Shown here: positions 9,665 through 24,214 of the stretch, in pieces
Position numbering within the stretch: the first letter of the stretch is position 1
How the letters are laid out: each line of letters opens with the position of its first letter
Assembly (NCBI RefSeq): GCF_030704535.1
Contig: NC_081811.1
Coordinates: forward strand, 2,682,501-2,746,500
From: Vitis vinifera
Lineage: Eukaryota; Streptophyta; Magnoliopsida; Vitales; Vitaceae
Length of the DNA: 64,000 nt
Reading direction: 5' to 3'
Made by a program: the position numbers and the translations under genes
Notes under the pieces: generated by a model
Seen by the model: the letters and a program-made list of their open reading frames with translations, nothing else
The model's database searches: none
What the model was told of the DNA's origin: nothing

Positions 9665-12600
9665 TCATTGCAGTTGAGGGGCATTCCTTTCAGTTAGTGA
9701 AGTGGCTACGTAAGGAACAAAACCCCTACCCCCAAACACGGGTCGCATGTAGGCATTGTCAAACTTTCTCCAGTAATGGTGGACGGTATGAGTTGGGGTG
9801 GTCCAGAGCATGCGTAGATTGGTTGGAGGGGGAGTGTTGTGGCTATCCCCTTCGATATCTGGGTCTTGCCCATTGGCGAGAAGTGGCATGGAGAAGGATT
9901 TTGGAGAAGATGGCTCAGAGGACATCATGCTGCTGAAGTATTTTGGAGGAGGCAGCAAGAAGCTTATAAGGGGTTTGGTCATCAAGCCAAACACCTGAGA
10001 GACTACAAGATCAGTAAAAGAAAAGGCGGCCCCAGGATGAGAGGCATTTTTATCTAAGAGGTGTGAGGTTCTTACCAGTGTACTGAAAAGGACAATTGTG
10101 ATTGTGCTGGTGATCATGATCGCATTCCCTCTCAGTTGGGTATGGCCTGACATAGTGAACTGCATGGGCATCATGATATATGTTATTACATGACAACATC
10201 ATTTATATAAAATATAAACAGTATGAATAAGGAAAAAGAAAGAAACTATAACGGTAACCTAAATCACTCATGTGACTATCATCTTTGAAGTGAATGAGCA
10301 CCCTCACATCCCATTTATTTCATGGTATCCCTCTTATTCAGTTTGTGTAAGCTTGTAGTTGGTCCTACAATTTGTTGTTTTCTTCATCCTTGTTATAATA
10401 CAAATTAAAAGAGACGAATGAAGTCAGAACCTGTCTTCAGATGCTATATAACATCTGCCAAATTTGACCCTGTAATCCCATCAATGCCCTTGCTGTCCTA
10501 AGAGTCTCAAATAAATAGAATAGCCCAACTAAACTGTTCTATGGTGGTTGAATTTGATTCTCAAAATACTATAGTCCTCATTCAAAAGAAGATTCTCGGG
10601 TGAATCTCCATTTTATCCTAATAAAAGTTTGCCAGGAGATGATTCATAGAAGTTGGGAATGCAAGGCTCTAAAAGTGTTTTAGAGAGGCAAATAGGGTGG
10701 CTGATACATTGGCAAATGGCTTACCCTTACTGCAATGACTACACAAAGTCTAATTCCAGCCCTTCAAAAGTGAAAGAACGTTAATGGGCTGTTGTATAGG
10801 TTGTGCTTGGCAAAGAGATCTCATGAAAACATAGTTGTTTTCCGTTTTCTTTGTTGGTCTTGCAACCTTCTTCACTTGTATCAGAAAAATGTTCAAGGGT
10901 GAGAGTTTTCTCCTTCTATTCCCAATTCACTCCTGCTTTAATTTTTCAACAAATAAAGAGAAAAAAAAAAACCACAAGATAGCACTGTAAGACCTTTAGT
11001 GGTAGGTTTACCAAACTATTGGACATTATAAAAGTTTCATTCTATCAATGCTTTTCTAAAACTGCATATATCCTAGTCCACTGAAGTTGTTCCAATCAGT
11101 ACCTGATTATAAGCAAGTGCAACAGATACAGCACCTCGCATGAGTCCAGCCCACCATATTGTGATCTGCAACAGTTACATCTCTCCACTTAGTAGATGAA
11201 TTGATTCAGTGAGATGAAAAACTAACAAAAGGGAAAACAAAAGTGCTTACCTGTTGCTTGAACCCAATCTTGTCACTCTCAGATTTCTTAGTTAAGTTGG
11301 ATAAAAAGGATAGGGGGAATACAAAAGCTGCCCTTCCAATTAGAACCAGTCCAAGAAGAATTGAACTCACCCCAATTGATGTTCCAGGACTGAAGACATT
11401 GACGTGAAGCCCACATTGTGAGAACAGTATACACTAATTGCAAGAAGCAATTTAAACTTTAAATTAAAATTCATGGACTATAAGACTCAAAAACATGAGT
11501 GGAAGCCTGGAAAGTTAAGGGTGGTAAATGTGTCAACCATTATATAAAGACATATACATTAGGAAGATGAGTTTGGACTGAATTATAATTATGTAGATTT
11601 AGAAATCTTACCTGTTGCTTACAACCCGCCACTTCTCAATGTCCAAGGCATCAATACCAACATACAGGAAGATAAAAATCTCAGAAACAAAAGATAACGT
11701 TGCAAAAGTATGCCTGCAAAAATCATAAACAGAAACAGAAAATACATGCAACATAATTTTTTTTGGGAAAAAATAAAATAATAAGAAAATGGGTTCCAGA
11801 TTTTGAGAAAATATTTCTGAAGATTTAGCTTACTTTGTGGTGACTCTTGAACTTTCAGTCACGTTATGCCAGGTGTAGTGTGACATGACAATCCCGCAAA
11901 AGAATACAGTGAGAATGCCACTTAAATAGAACAACTGGATGATGAACAGAATTTATAAACACTATCAGTAAAGCACAGAAGTGGATGATAATAATCCTTA
12001 TAAAGCACAGAATTGGATGATGATAGTCCTTGTATATTTCAAACAGAACTTGATGAGATTCTTATAAAGGTGCTTGAAGGGTAGAAAGAAATCTTACTTC
12101 AGCCATAATGTATGAAAGGTAAGCCATGACAATCATAAGTGCAACTTCACGATCAGTAGAGTGCCTGAAATTAAGCACAACTTTAGTTACTAAAGTTCTG
12201 CGAAGATGAATAAAACACCTTCTATGACCCCATCAATTTATTGCCTTGATATGAAAATATGACCTTCAACCACTCAAAAGAGGGAAAAAAATAAGGTAGA
12301 TTATATGCAAAATCTAAGGTATCTTTAGGCTACAGTCTAACAGGCATGTAACAATCATACACTACCACTACCACTATCACAACCACAACTGGTGTATTAG
12401 TTGTGGTAAAATTTTCTCTTTCAAAAGATTCCACAGTTATACCAGGCATTTTCACTGAACATATACAGCTTGAACATATCCTGCTTTATTCAACCACCCT
12501 GATTAAATAATTCTGAACTTCCTTGCAAGATCCTACCTCAAGTATAATTGTTCCAGAAAGTTGAAATCAAATTGGGATTCCAGATTATTGTTGCAAGAAA

Positions 12601-15600
12601 TAAATTAGAAAATTCGATATAAGTGCATTTGCTTAAGCAGGAAGCTGATTGGGTTATAATCCCTTGATGCACCATGTTATTGGATGGAGATTTGTACTCT
12701 ATTACTCCACATGTAAAATTCCTGAATTGAAGATTTAGTTAATCATTTCTATAATTAATATTAGAAGAAAACTAGCATTGAAGCTTTAATACAATGAATT
12801 GAATAAATAAAAAAACTGACACTTGATTTTCCAATAAACATTGGGTGGAAAGATAGTCACTAATTCTTAGATACCTTCCAAAATACAGCTTCTTCATGAT
12901 GTATGCACTAAGCAATCCAATCTGCAGGCAAGAGAAAATTCTTTAATAACAGTATAATCCACGTGACTTTGGGTGGAGGCTTGGTTGGGGGAGGGTGTGG
13001 GGAGAGAGAGAGAGAGACTTACGAACACCCCAAGCAAGGTGCTTGCAAAAAATAGAGACAAAAAATTGCCAACAAACTGAAAGGCAATGCCTGAAGTGAT
13101 GTGAGACAGGTCAAATCTCTGGATTGCATTGAAAAGTACCACAGATGTGGCATCATTTACCACACCTTCCCCAAAGACTAGACTGTATAGCAAAGGTGTC
13201 TCATCCTGATTGAGCACCTGCCATATCAGATGCAAACTTTAGTCAGAAATGTTCTATTGTCCCCATTATGGAAGCAGAATCACAGCCTTGAGAAGATATC
13301 TATACCTGCAAGGTGCAAACAGAATCTGTAGCTGAAAAAATTGCTCCAATTGCTACAAATAATGAAGTGAAAACAATAATATAAGATAAGGGGAGCAAAT
13401 AGAAAATATAGCAAAATGTGTTTCGAGAACATCGCAATTTTCATGCTCTAATCAAAGATAATGGGGTTTAAGAGGAAGGAATTTTATTGCCAACAAAACA
13501 TAGTAAGGTTAAGCATTGTAAATGATCATTATAATACTTGTAATAAAAGTTTTCTTAAATGCTCCCATACATATAGAAAAGATAAAATTTCACGTAAAGT
13601 TACAGATGCTAATTCAAATAGAAGAATGAAGGAGAGTACCTAGATAATCCCCTATCTCCAAGAAACCGATATCCAATTTTTTGAATAATTGTATAGCACC
13701 TGAATCAACAATATGAAAGTTAAAAACATGATAATCATCGACCACAAGCTGCATTTTTATCAATCAGACTACACACAAGGTTACAAAGAGCATCAAGTAT
13801 TTGGTGTTCTTCCAAATTTACATGGAACACTTTTTTTTCCCTTTTTATCCACAGCAACTTGTCCGCATCTTCTCTAACAAGTGACATGACTGGATGTGTA
13901 GCAAGTAGAAAAATTGAGCATGCAATTTTGATTCAAAAAAGTTACCCACACATAAATCCTACATTAAATAATTGAGATGAAATTTTTTTGAAAGAAACTA
14001 TAAGCACGGCCATTGAAATTCTGAAAAAAAAAATTATTTTGGTATTACAAAAAGCAACCTAAAGTTGTTGAATGAATATACCTAGAGATATAATGCCAAA
14101 GGATATCAGTGTACCAATAGCACCAAACAATATGATTGTCATAAAGTTTCGGAAAAACTGCTTCTTTTTTACCTGGAACCTGACACAAGAAAAAATTATC
14201 AAATCAGCAAAACCTACCTCAAGAAAAGATAAATAACTGCACATTTTAATGCATGTCAATATGGAGAGAAAGTACGCTTTGAGCAATGCAGCAATACAAG
14301 TGTGGTGCTGCACCTCCTCCATGGAGGAAAAAGATAATTGTAAATTCTCACTACATTAAAGTCATTCAAGGCAAAGTGGAAGAAGAAAGATTTTAACAAT
14401 AATGAGATTCCTAAGCATTAAATCTTCTAATCAATTTTCATTTACCTTCCAGTATTGCATGCATTGGCATTCTAGCCTTTTTACCACTTCATATGGTTTT
14501 TTCATACCAACAAAAATTTCTCCATTTTCAAATGACAAATGAAAGGAATTCACAAATTCGACAAAACTCCACTCAGAATGATATCAACTATACTTAAACC
14601 ACTTGAGGCCAGGCAAAAAAAGTAGACCAACAATTTTCTGTATACCCAGAGGGAAAGTGACAATCTAGTATCAATACTTTGATACCTTGTTCAGGAAGGA
14701 GAAGTATGGGTATAAAGAGATCCCAAGGTGTCTATTGTTTCTTCGAGTAAATAGTTCTACAAGATGAAAACAGAGGAGGTTTGAAGAGTAAAGACTCGAT
14801 TAGAATAATGGAGAAATGCTTTGGATATAATGTTTAAAGATCAACACAATAATTTCAATAAACCTGAACTACTTTGAAAGCATCATGGATATCTTTTTAA
14901 TATGTACTTTTCTCCCCATTGGGACTCAAACCTTTTACCTCCTACAATCTCACCAAACCCCTTACCACTTGAGCCAAGCCTTGAGAAGTGCTTGAAGCAT
15001 CATGGGTATGACTGAACATAAAATTTTGCCTAGATAGAGCAGAAGCACAGAAATATTCCTGCAGCTGAACCCAAATAATATAGGAACAGCTTAATGTGAA
15101 CTCTTAGTGGACTTCACTTTTGGTGCTGAGCTGTTGCATCTTAGCAATTGCACATATGGAAGACAAATTCAAACACAACCCACATGCTTCCTAATTTATA
15201 CAAGCACGATTATATGGGACCCCCCAAAGGAACTGCCAACACCCTGCCTTTCTCCAAAAAGGAAAAAAAGAATGATGTTGTCCTTTGGTGCTAGGATTAG
15301 CACCCACAATTATTCTTTATCTAGCACTTGTAACTTCTACCTCTTTCTTGGAAATATGAGAACCACCAAAGATGACAAACGTAAGCTCAACATGCACTAT
15401 AGTCGGCATCATTTTACATAGAATTTCAACTCAATATGCTTCAATCAAGAGTAAATTTGTCCGAAGGGGTGTGCATCTTCCTTTGACATTTAGTGGATTG
15501 CCTTGCAGCCAGTCAGGCCAATGGTTTACCCCAGAGAAAATAAATTTGTAAAGGATTTGTTCACATATATTTGGTGTTATGCATTGGATCTTTCAGTTTT

Positions 15601-16401
15601 ATTATTTACCACTATCTAAATTGATCTCTCAACTTCAAACCTGATCTATGGTTTGTATAATATTAAGCTTGAATCGAAACTGGCATAAAACTCTAATTCT
15701 TCTAGGGACCACCAATTCACTCCCCTAGCCTCTAGGTAGTTTCAGATATAACTGCAAATTTAACATGATAGAGGTCCCCCCAAACTAAAAGGATTCAAAA
15801 TTTCATAAGATATAAGTACAATAAACTACATTTGGGTAATGTATCATCGATATTAACACTGCAACCTATTTAGGAAGAGAAAAAAGCACCCTTCATAAGT
15901 CAAATTAAAACGATCACAAGAATTAGATTGTATTTCACTTCAGATATAAAATCGTGAAAAATGAAAAAACAAACTTACCCAGCATTGAATATGATAGGAG
16001 GAAGAAGATATATGAAGAAAAGTTCCTCATTGAATAGTAAAATGAGTGAGATCTTTCCTCCTGTAGTTAATAGGAGAACAATTCCAGTGCACAACCCCTG
16101 TCATTAACTCCCAAAATCATTAACCACTTTCTATAATTATAGAACCAAATAAAAAAAAAATTACAATTTAATAAGACATTCAATACAATATATAAAGTTG
16201 GCACTGAAAGTTTCAAGAATAAGTACAGCAACTTACTATAAAAAGGGCAGTGATTGACTCATTCATCCATCTATACTCCTCGAGAAGATGACCAATCACA
16301 ATGCAAGCACAAAGGAGAGCCACAAACAAGGTTATAGCATCTATCGAGACTTGATCAGAGGTAGATCTCATCCCCAGTCCCGCTAATGAATTAAGACCCA
16401 T
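9665..16401 (-). CDS. NHX: Vacuolar Na+,K+/H+ exchanger, NHX1-4 class
   Basis: Fourteen coding exons with GT-AG junctions in frame: 16401-16237, 16097-15979, 14179-14082, 13699-13640, 13352-13306, 13217-13023, 12921-12875, 12164-12098, 11934-11834, 11713-11612, 11389-11251, 11165-11103, 10159-10076 and 9994-9665. Total 1617 nt, 538 residues plus TGA, the length I recall for Arabidopsis NHX1. The product exchanges cytosolic Na+ or K+ for luminal H+ at the tonoplast, setting vacuolar pH, K+ storage and salt tolerance. Visible motifs are LFFIYLLPPI (about residues 81-90, amiloride-binding), FSATDS (about 153-158) and GEGVVNDATS with the Asn-Asp transport pair at about 184-185. Many hydrophobic helices are followed by a cytosolic tail with HYWRKFDNAYMRPVFGGRGF. 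A start at 16401 gives the usual class I N-terminus. Whether it belongs to the NHX1/2 or NHX3/4 subgroup is not settled. Confidence 0.93.
9995..10075 (-). other. Stop-free 81-nt last intron of NHX
   Basis: The intron has a CTG/GTAAGA donor and a CTCTCAG/GTG acceptor. It is 81 nt long, a multiple of three, and has no stop codon in the reading frame of its flanking exons. Retention would insert 27 residues (starting VRTSHLLDKNA) after residue 429. The spliced form matches the family (VLFSTL then VFGLMTKPLI), so the intron call is firm. Whether retention occurs is unknown. Confidence 0.8.
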
Positions 16402-17004
16402 GTTGCCAAGTCAATCACAAGTGGGGAAGAAAGAGTTAACTGTTTCAAAAAATAAAACTCAAGGCTAATTCACAGAGAAATAAATAAATGAATAAAGGAA
16501 ATGCAAAGATAATAAATTTTTAAGCCCAATGGTTTCTTTTAATAGTTGTTCTTTTATTTGTTTTCAACAACAGAAAAGCTTTGATCGACTCTGCAATGTA
16601 ATAAATTCAAAATTTAGCATCCTTTCTTTCCCATATTCTCTCAACAACCAAACAGAAAACTTCTTATTTTCCAAGCTAAGTTCCAAAAAATCAGAACCAT
16701 CCATTACCAGACTAGTCCATTGGTTACCAAGAAAACGTAAAAAGAAAAGAAAAACAAACTAAGAAATTGAAGACAAAAACTGAAATAAAAACCCACTCAA
16801 CTAAGCCCAACACAACCACTTAACCTAACCCATGCAAACCTCTTAATTTTTTCCAGGAACAAAAAAAATTAAAAACGAAAAACAAACAAACACGCAGACG
16901 CACTCGATATTTTCCTTTCTTTTACATCCCTCCGTTTTCCCGGCAACCAAACTAGGAAAAAAATTAAATAAAAAGGAAAAAAAGGAAAAAAGGAAAAACT
17001 TTAC

Positions 17005-17280
17005 CGCCCATGCCAAAGAGGAAGGAGGTCAGGGTAACAGCTCAAGGATCTTCCGAGAAAATCAGTGAAGAGCCATGGTTTCTTAGCCTTTAAGCTTCCC
17101 GACAAAGAGAGAAAACTGCTGGGAACGGAAAAGTGCGAGAAACAGAGAAAATGGAAAAGACCGCGAAAGTGAGGATTCTGGTGGAGTTGATTAGGTGTAT
17201 ATGTGAAGACGGAATGGGACTGAACATCCACCTTCAGCGCCGTTGGATCTTCGTAGTTGAAGAGATGGGTGGGGCCCTGG
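17005..17280 (-). other. Probable 5' UTR exon of NHX
   Basis: On the minus strand this GC-richer block ends at a donor-like GGCG/GTAAAG near 17004. The nearest good acceptor (AAACAG, about 16443) lies 40 nt before the start codon, giving a leader intron of about 560 bp, a feature also known for Arabidopsis NHX1. A TATA-like run (TTTATATATATATAT) lies at about 17380-17396. The 76-codon ORF inside is most likely leader sequence. Confidence 0.45.
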
Positions 17281-17299
17281 AATAGCTTTGTGTGGATGC

Positions 17300-19770
17300 T
17301 AAGCTAACAATGCTTTTTCAATGCTGGAGAAGCAAGGCCTTGGACTGATGCTCCGAAGAAAATGACACAATTTAAAAAAAAATATATATATATAAAGAAA
17401 ATTATTCAGCAATGAAGAAAAATCAATGTAATAATTTAAAAAATTAAGAAATTAAAACATTTATTCGTGTGTGAAGGGTTAGTTGATTTTCAAATTCTAA
17501 CAACCAACTGTGAGCCCTCTCCCCACCTATTTAATTGCTATGACTCTTTTATTTAATGATGAAAAACAATGTACATGTATTAAAACCACTTGTCAAATTT
17601 TGATTGCTAAAAATCTCTTTCAATAATTTTTCTTGTCCACTATTTAATAAATAAATAAAATCTAAATCTATTTTAAAATATTTATTAATAATTATTTTAT
17701 TTTTATTTAATCATATTGCTCTTGATAAAAATAAAAAATTTAAGAAAAAAATGCCTTTTAAGAGTTTTCAAAATATAAATTTTGAATTTTCAAAAAATAA
17801 AACATCTCTTAAAATACATATCTTTTAAGATTTGTTTGATTATTTATGACATAATGAAGATAATTATGTCATTTTATATATTTATATTTTAATCAAATTT
17901 AGAATATCTTAAAACTATATACTTTAAATGTTTTTTAAACACACTACTTTTATATATTAAATTATTCTATCAAATTCAAATCTTCATGATCACATTTGAA
18001 AATCAAATTCAAATCTTAATGAACACCTTTAAAAACTTCATGATCACTTTTGAAGTATTTCTTTAAAGAGTTGTCATTGATTATTACAAGGTTTGTTTAT
18101 TTGGAATATTTTTTGTTTTTATTTGTAAAGAAAACAAAAATCAAGTTTAAAAATATGTTTGAATGGTTTTTTTTTATTTTAATATCCTAGAAAACGAGCT
18201 CAAAAAATGGAAAAAAAAAAGGTAAAAACATTATTTTGGTATTTTAAAAAAAATAATAATAATAAAAATCTTTTTTTATTATTTAAGTTGAAACCAATAT
18301 AAAAGACTTTGTGCCTCGACCAATATAAATATCATTGCTATCAAATAAATATAATATAAATAAAATATTATCTCATATATATTTGAAAACAAATATTTTA
18401 TATTTTATAAATATTTTGTTTCTTTATTAGACTCATTATTATAAATGAATATATTTTTATATTAAAATAATTTACTTGTTTGATTATAAATATATTAGAA
18501 AATTTTATTAAAGTATTTTAAAATAAAAAAGGATAATAATTAGATGCAATATAAAATTAAGATTTATAAAATATAATATAATAATATATAACAATATAAT
18601 AATAATAATAATAATTATTATTATTATTATTATTACTACTACTATTTAATATCATATTATGTATCTTATAAAAGAAGAAATATTATATATTGTAATAATA
18701 GATCCATGACATGACATATAAATTATATCAAATTTTATTTATATTTTTTTCACTATCTTTTATATAAAAAGGAAAAACAGAAAATAAAAGCTAAAATGAA
18801 AATAGAAAATTAAAACTATAAAAATATAACCTAATTACCAAATTTAATTTTCAAACACAACCTAATTATTAAAATTGATTTTCAAACATTAAAATCTACA
18901 TCCCTAAAATTGCCGTAATGAATTTTAATTTATCTATTTAATAAAATATTATTAAATAATAAATTTGATATTTGTAAATATTTTTTATTGATTAATATCA
19001 TATTCTTAATTAAATTATTAGTATATTATTCCATTTAAAAAAAATTATCTAAAATTAATATTTTTTTAATAATGAATACATCTAGAGAAAACTCTCATAT
19101 CTAATTTAAATTATTTCATTAAATATGGTAAAAAATAATTTACAAAAGTTCCATACATTTAAAATAATAAAACCAAATTATCATTTTTAATGAATCAAAC
19201 AAAATTGTAACATTTTTATTAAAACAAGTATTTAGTGACACGAATATAATACAAATCATTGCTAATTATTATAAATTTAATAGTTAAAATTATTTTTTAA
19301 ATATTAAATGATCTAATATATAGAGTTACCATGATAAATTCCGATTTGAACAATTTAGTTGAAATAGTGATTAGATAAAAAAAAAAATTGCATGAATATA
19401 AAAAATAAATGCATATATTAATTTTAGTTTTTATATAATCAATTTATTATTTAGAAGTAAAACATTTATCATCCGCATGGTATTTATTATAATTATTTTT
19501 TATATTATACTATTCAATATATAAAAATAATTATATATATTAAATAATTCATATCATTTTTAGTTTTCTTTAACCATATATTTAATTTTATGATTAAAAT
19601 TTGTAATTTTACTAAATAAGTTATTAAAAAAAATAATAAATAAATTTATAATAAATGGAATATGTATATCCTATATCTTAACTTAAGATTAACATTTCAG
19701 AAGAGATATAAAATAAATGGTAGATACTATACAATTGAATAAGTTGTCGGATAACTTATCCTTATTCATT
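17300..19770. other. AT-rich gene-free region
   Basis: This is long A/T-dominated sequence with short simple repeats (for example ATA/ATT triplets around 18595-18640). No coding region, tRNA or recognisable element was found on either strand. Confidence 0.6.
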
Positions 19771-19772
19771 AT

Positions 19773-21118
19773 TGTTAGGATTTTTAGGCTAATCCAACTT
19801 ATGGTAATCACCCTAGAGGGGGGGTGAATAGGGTGATAGTCTCTTTTCGCAAATTAAAATAAGTGAATGCAAGAGACAATTATATGCAAATATATAATAA
19901 GCAATATATAGACAATTGCATATAAATTAAGGAGTAGGGAAGAGATAATGCAAACACAAGAGTTTATAGTAGTTCGGCGCAACCCGGCCTACATCCACTC
20001 TCCTCTAGCTTTAATCCCGAGCTTGAGGTTCTACTAATACAAGGCTTCCAACCCAAGCCTTCAAGCAATACAATTGGATTATGGTTCTAGTTCACCCTCT
20101 TTGACTTTTGGCTCCAAACACCCTTTACATTTCTCAATAGATATTCTTCTCTTGAATAACTTCTTCTTAAGGGTTTACAATTAAATATATCATAAAAAAT
20201 CATAATACAAGAACTTTAAACTCAATTGATACGATAAAAACCATGATTGAATGGTGCACTAAGAATATGCAAGTTTTGAAATAATGGTGCACTCAAAAAT
20301 ACTATTCTAAGGCTCAAATATAATCAAGAAAGATTTGAGAAGGTTAAGATCTTGAAACAATGAAAATTGAAGCATTTTTATAGAAGAGAAAAGCCAAATT
20401 AGCTGTTTGGGGGTTTGACCGGTTGACTAGCTGTTAACATTAAATGTTTGGCAGGTGACCGTTAGCCTCAATCGGACCTCGATCGAACCTCAATTGGGAA
20501 GAGAATCACCTCGATCGGGAAGGGAAGGCCACTGGGAGAGAGAGAAACTTTTTGGCCTCCCTCAACCGGTCGACCGGTTCCTCAACCGGTCGACCGATTC
20601 CTCAACTGGCTGAGCCATTTTTTGGCTCAACAACCAACTTTTTCAACTTAAAACCTTTTAAAACAAATTTGAAAGACATTTAACACAAGGTTTTAGTTGA
20701 AAACATGAAATCATCCAATTCCTAAAATATTTAAAAACAAAATAACTCTTGGATGATTTTGGTGCATAAGTGAATAATGAAATGCATGAAAGTCTTAATG
20801 CACCAACAACCTTACAAAGAGATATTATGAAGCTTGGGTCTTGAAAAACTCTTATCTTTGAGGTGGTCTTCTTCTTCATAATTTCTCATTGGCTTAATTT
20901 GTCTTTGTGATTGCCACTTTGGAAATCGTCTTGCATAATCACACTTAAAATATGATCATTAGATTTAAACCTTATTTTGTTATCATCAAAATCAAGATTA
21001 ATCAAACCTTGGTTTCACAATTACTAATCAAAAGTTAAGATATGTCATATTTTCTCTTATCCTATCTTATGTTATATCCGACAAACTAAACATGATTTTG
21101 GGGTATTAAACTTTAACA
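19773..21118. mobile_element. Fossil repeat, LTR-like (TGTTA...TAACA ends)
   Basis: A block of about 1.35 kb, much richer in GC than its surroundings, starts TGTTAGGATTTTTAGG and ends CTTTAACA, as solo LTRs do. Near its left end is CCTAGAGGGGGGGTGAATAG, then AGTAGTTCGGCGCAACCCGG, phrases I associate with dispersed plant repeats. Inside (20560-20625) is a short tandem run built on AACCGGTCGACCGGTT. No gag or pol is visible. I could not find a clear target-site duplication, so a non-autonomous DNA element remains possible. It is a decayed copy. Confidence 0.45.
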
Positions 21119-24100
21119 GGTGATATTTATTTTTGTTACTTAAATCCAAATTAAACTTAATCCTATATACAATTTCATAATATTAAGTACTAAATTGTTT
21201 TTTATTTTATTATTATTTTTTTTGTTAAGCATTGAGTATTTAGCAAAAAGTCAAATATTTTTACTTTTTTTATTTGGTCCAAAAATTTTAAAAATAAATA
21301 ATAACTAATTTTTTTTAAAACAAATCATTCCTGAATGCTTCATCATTAAAAAAGATTATGATAAAATTAATTTATTTTTTAACTTCTTTGTGGTCATTTA
21401 AAATAATTAAATCGAATTAGAACCAAAAAAAAAGGAAGGTAAATTTATTTTTATATTTCATTTTACAATTTTTAAGAATTTCATTGACAATAACCACTCC
21501 AAGGTATTGCACCTAATAGTTGTTTGAGTCAGTATTGTGATGCTCCCATAGTTTGTGATTTTGGGGCCAACAAGCTTTTATCATAAGTCATGTGTGGAAT
21601 GCATATGTGCACTTTGAAAGTGATACCTTCCTTGGTGTGAACATAAATTCCTATATTTCATTGGGCCCAATTGAATAGATTATTTATTTCTTAATTTCTT
21701 TTTTTTTCATTTATTTTTCATGAAAGTAACTTTTAAATGTAGAGAGAGTAACTATGCCAATGTGAAAAGTCATTCACGGTGAAGTGCCTAACAAATTTTT
21801 AAAAACTAAGAAAATTACTTCAACTGTTTTCAAATAGGTATTTGAAAACGATTCTATAATATTTTATAGAACAAAAGTCTATTTAGGAACTTGAAATATT
21901 CTTAATATTTTTTTCTATATTTTTATATATGTTTTTTTAAATAAATTTTATTTGTAGTACTTTATTTTTAATCATTTTTTATATTTGTATAATTATTTTT
22001 TAAAACAAATCTCAAAAAACAAATAAATATAACTAAAAAATATTTTTTGAAAATACTATGTTTTTTTCCTCTAAAAAATAAAAAAATTGTTTTAAAAATA
22101 ATTGTCAAACAAGAGCTTAGTATCTATTAAAATTAATTTCATACATTTTATTTTTAAAATTAGAAATAGTAATACTTTTATTTAACACACAATAACTTTT
22201 TAAAACTTGTATTGAAAAATATATTAGTTTTAAAAGCCAATTTAAAAGATAAAGGCACAAACCCTTTTCAAATAAAGGGGCACCGATTCTAAAGGCTCCT
22301 ATTGATAAGATTTTATATAACATAGAATAGTCATAGAAAGGGTTTTTAAGTTTTTGATGGGTTTGAGGCCTAAGTTCGAGAATGTTAGATCCTTAATTCA
22401 ACATCGAGTTTCTTTACCAAACATTTAGAGAGCAATTGTTGATATTAGATCCAAGGGAACTCGACTTGCTCTCCTTTACTAAGTTGGGTGTTGGAGGTCG
22501 ATCTTATATCACTAAGGGTGCTTCGGATCAGATTCTTGCAACTGAACATGCTTCAAGGCATCAACCCTATAGTCCATCATAAAATTTTAAATTAAAAAAA
22601 TGGTAAGTGAAATTTATTTTTTTTGTGTGATATATTCTACTTTTTCATAAAAGCTTATAACTTTAAAATAAAATAAAATAGGCACTTATTAAATGATTTT
22701 TCAAAAAAAAATCATTTTTCATTATACAATACAACACCAAAAACATTATCAAAACATTTTTTTTGGATTATATTTAAACACTATCTAAACTAAAAAAAAC
22801 ACTTAAATCACTCTTAATTATAAATCTTATAAATTTTAAATGAGTTGTTATAAATTCTATCTTATATTAAGCATTTGAATGATTATAAGTTAATGATATT
22901 ACAATATTATTTTGATAAAAAATATACATGGCATTTTTGGGAAATTTAAAACCAAAGGTAACTTCAAAATTTGTTTATATTTAGAAATATGCAAACATAA
23001 ATGGCTAAATATTCATCTACATGCTTAATTTTTGGATTTGTAAGGTAACAATTACAAAATAACACATCTTTAAGAACAATCAAGTAGGCACTGAGAGCAG
23101 CTTATTTGGGTATTGATTTTTTTAAAAAGAAAAAAAAAAGTTTTTTTGGTAAAACACATTTGACAATTTTTTGAAACTTATTTTTAAAATTTATTTTTTA
23201 TATTCTTAAACTTCAAAACAGTTTTTAAAAATAATATTAAGAAAATAGGTCAAACAAACATATTTATGTTTTACTTTCATTTTTAAAAACCGATGAAAAC
23301 AACTTATACTTAATTTTTAAAAATTGTTTTCTATTTTACTTTATTTTTAAAAATTATTTATATACAACAACGACCAAATCATGTTAAAAAATTTTTAAAA
23401 ACAGTATTTTGTTTTCAAAAATAGAAAAATATTTTTAAATTACATGGTCAAATAGGCTCTATTTTTTTGATAACCTATTTAAAAAATAAAGTGTTTATAT
23501 TATATTTTAAAAGTTATTAGTTATTTTTATTAGTTCTGTGAAAATTATTTTAAAAAATAATTATACAAATATAGAGAATAATGGAAAATAAAGTAATATA
23601 AATAAAAGTTATTTTTAAAAAATATTAAAAAAATATAAAATTATATGTTGTGAATATCCTGTTTCTAATTTCACAAACAAATCTTTATTCATAAAAACAT
23701 AAGAATTGTTTTTAAAAACAGTTCTAAAAACTATTTATCGATTTTGTAACTAATTTTAGATTACATCAAAACTCAAAAAAAAAAAAAAAAACAAAATCCC
23801 TGTATATATAATAAAATGATATCCTAAAATTTGTCATTTTTATAAATCAATTATGAAAAATTCACTTAAAAAAATCAAACAATTTGTCAAACAATTTTCT
23901 TTAATTAACATTTGGATAATAATCCAAAACTTCCATTTTGTTTTCCAAAATATCTACGTTAAATTTTGTCCAAATTTTTATTATATTTTTATTCTTGGAA
24001 TTCAAATTTTTTTATAAATTTTCTCGCCCTAATTTCTATATATATTAAAAAAATGAACAAAAAAAAAATTATTGTCCAAATTTACCAAATTGGGTTCAAT

Positions 24101-24200
24101 TCAAATGATTGATCCGACCCGGATCCAACTTCCAAGAAGTTTCACACAAAGCACCATTAGATAAGGCCATAAAAGCATCATTTCACAGTAAAAATACCAG
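21119..24200. other. AT-rich gene-free region upstream of the tubby-like gene
   Basis: The sequence is mostly A/T-rich with many poly-T/poly-A runs. A less biased patch at about 22330-22570 has no sustained reading frame. The last few hundred bases should include the promoter of the tubby-like F-box gene. Confidence 0.55.
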
Positions 24201-24214
24201 TAGAGACACACAGA

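Noticed and set aside
13461-13643. Plus-strand frame inside the NHX gene
   Set aside because: It lies in an intron and across exon 4 of the minus-strand gene, and its composition is random.
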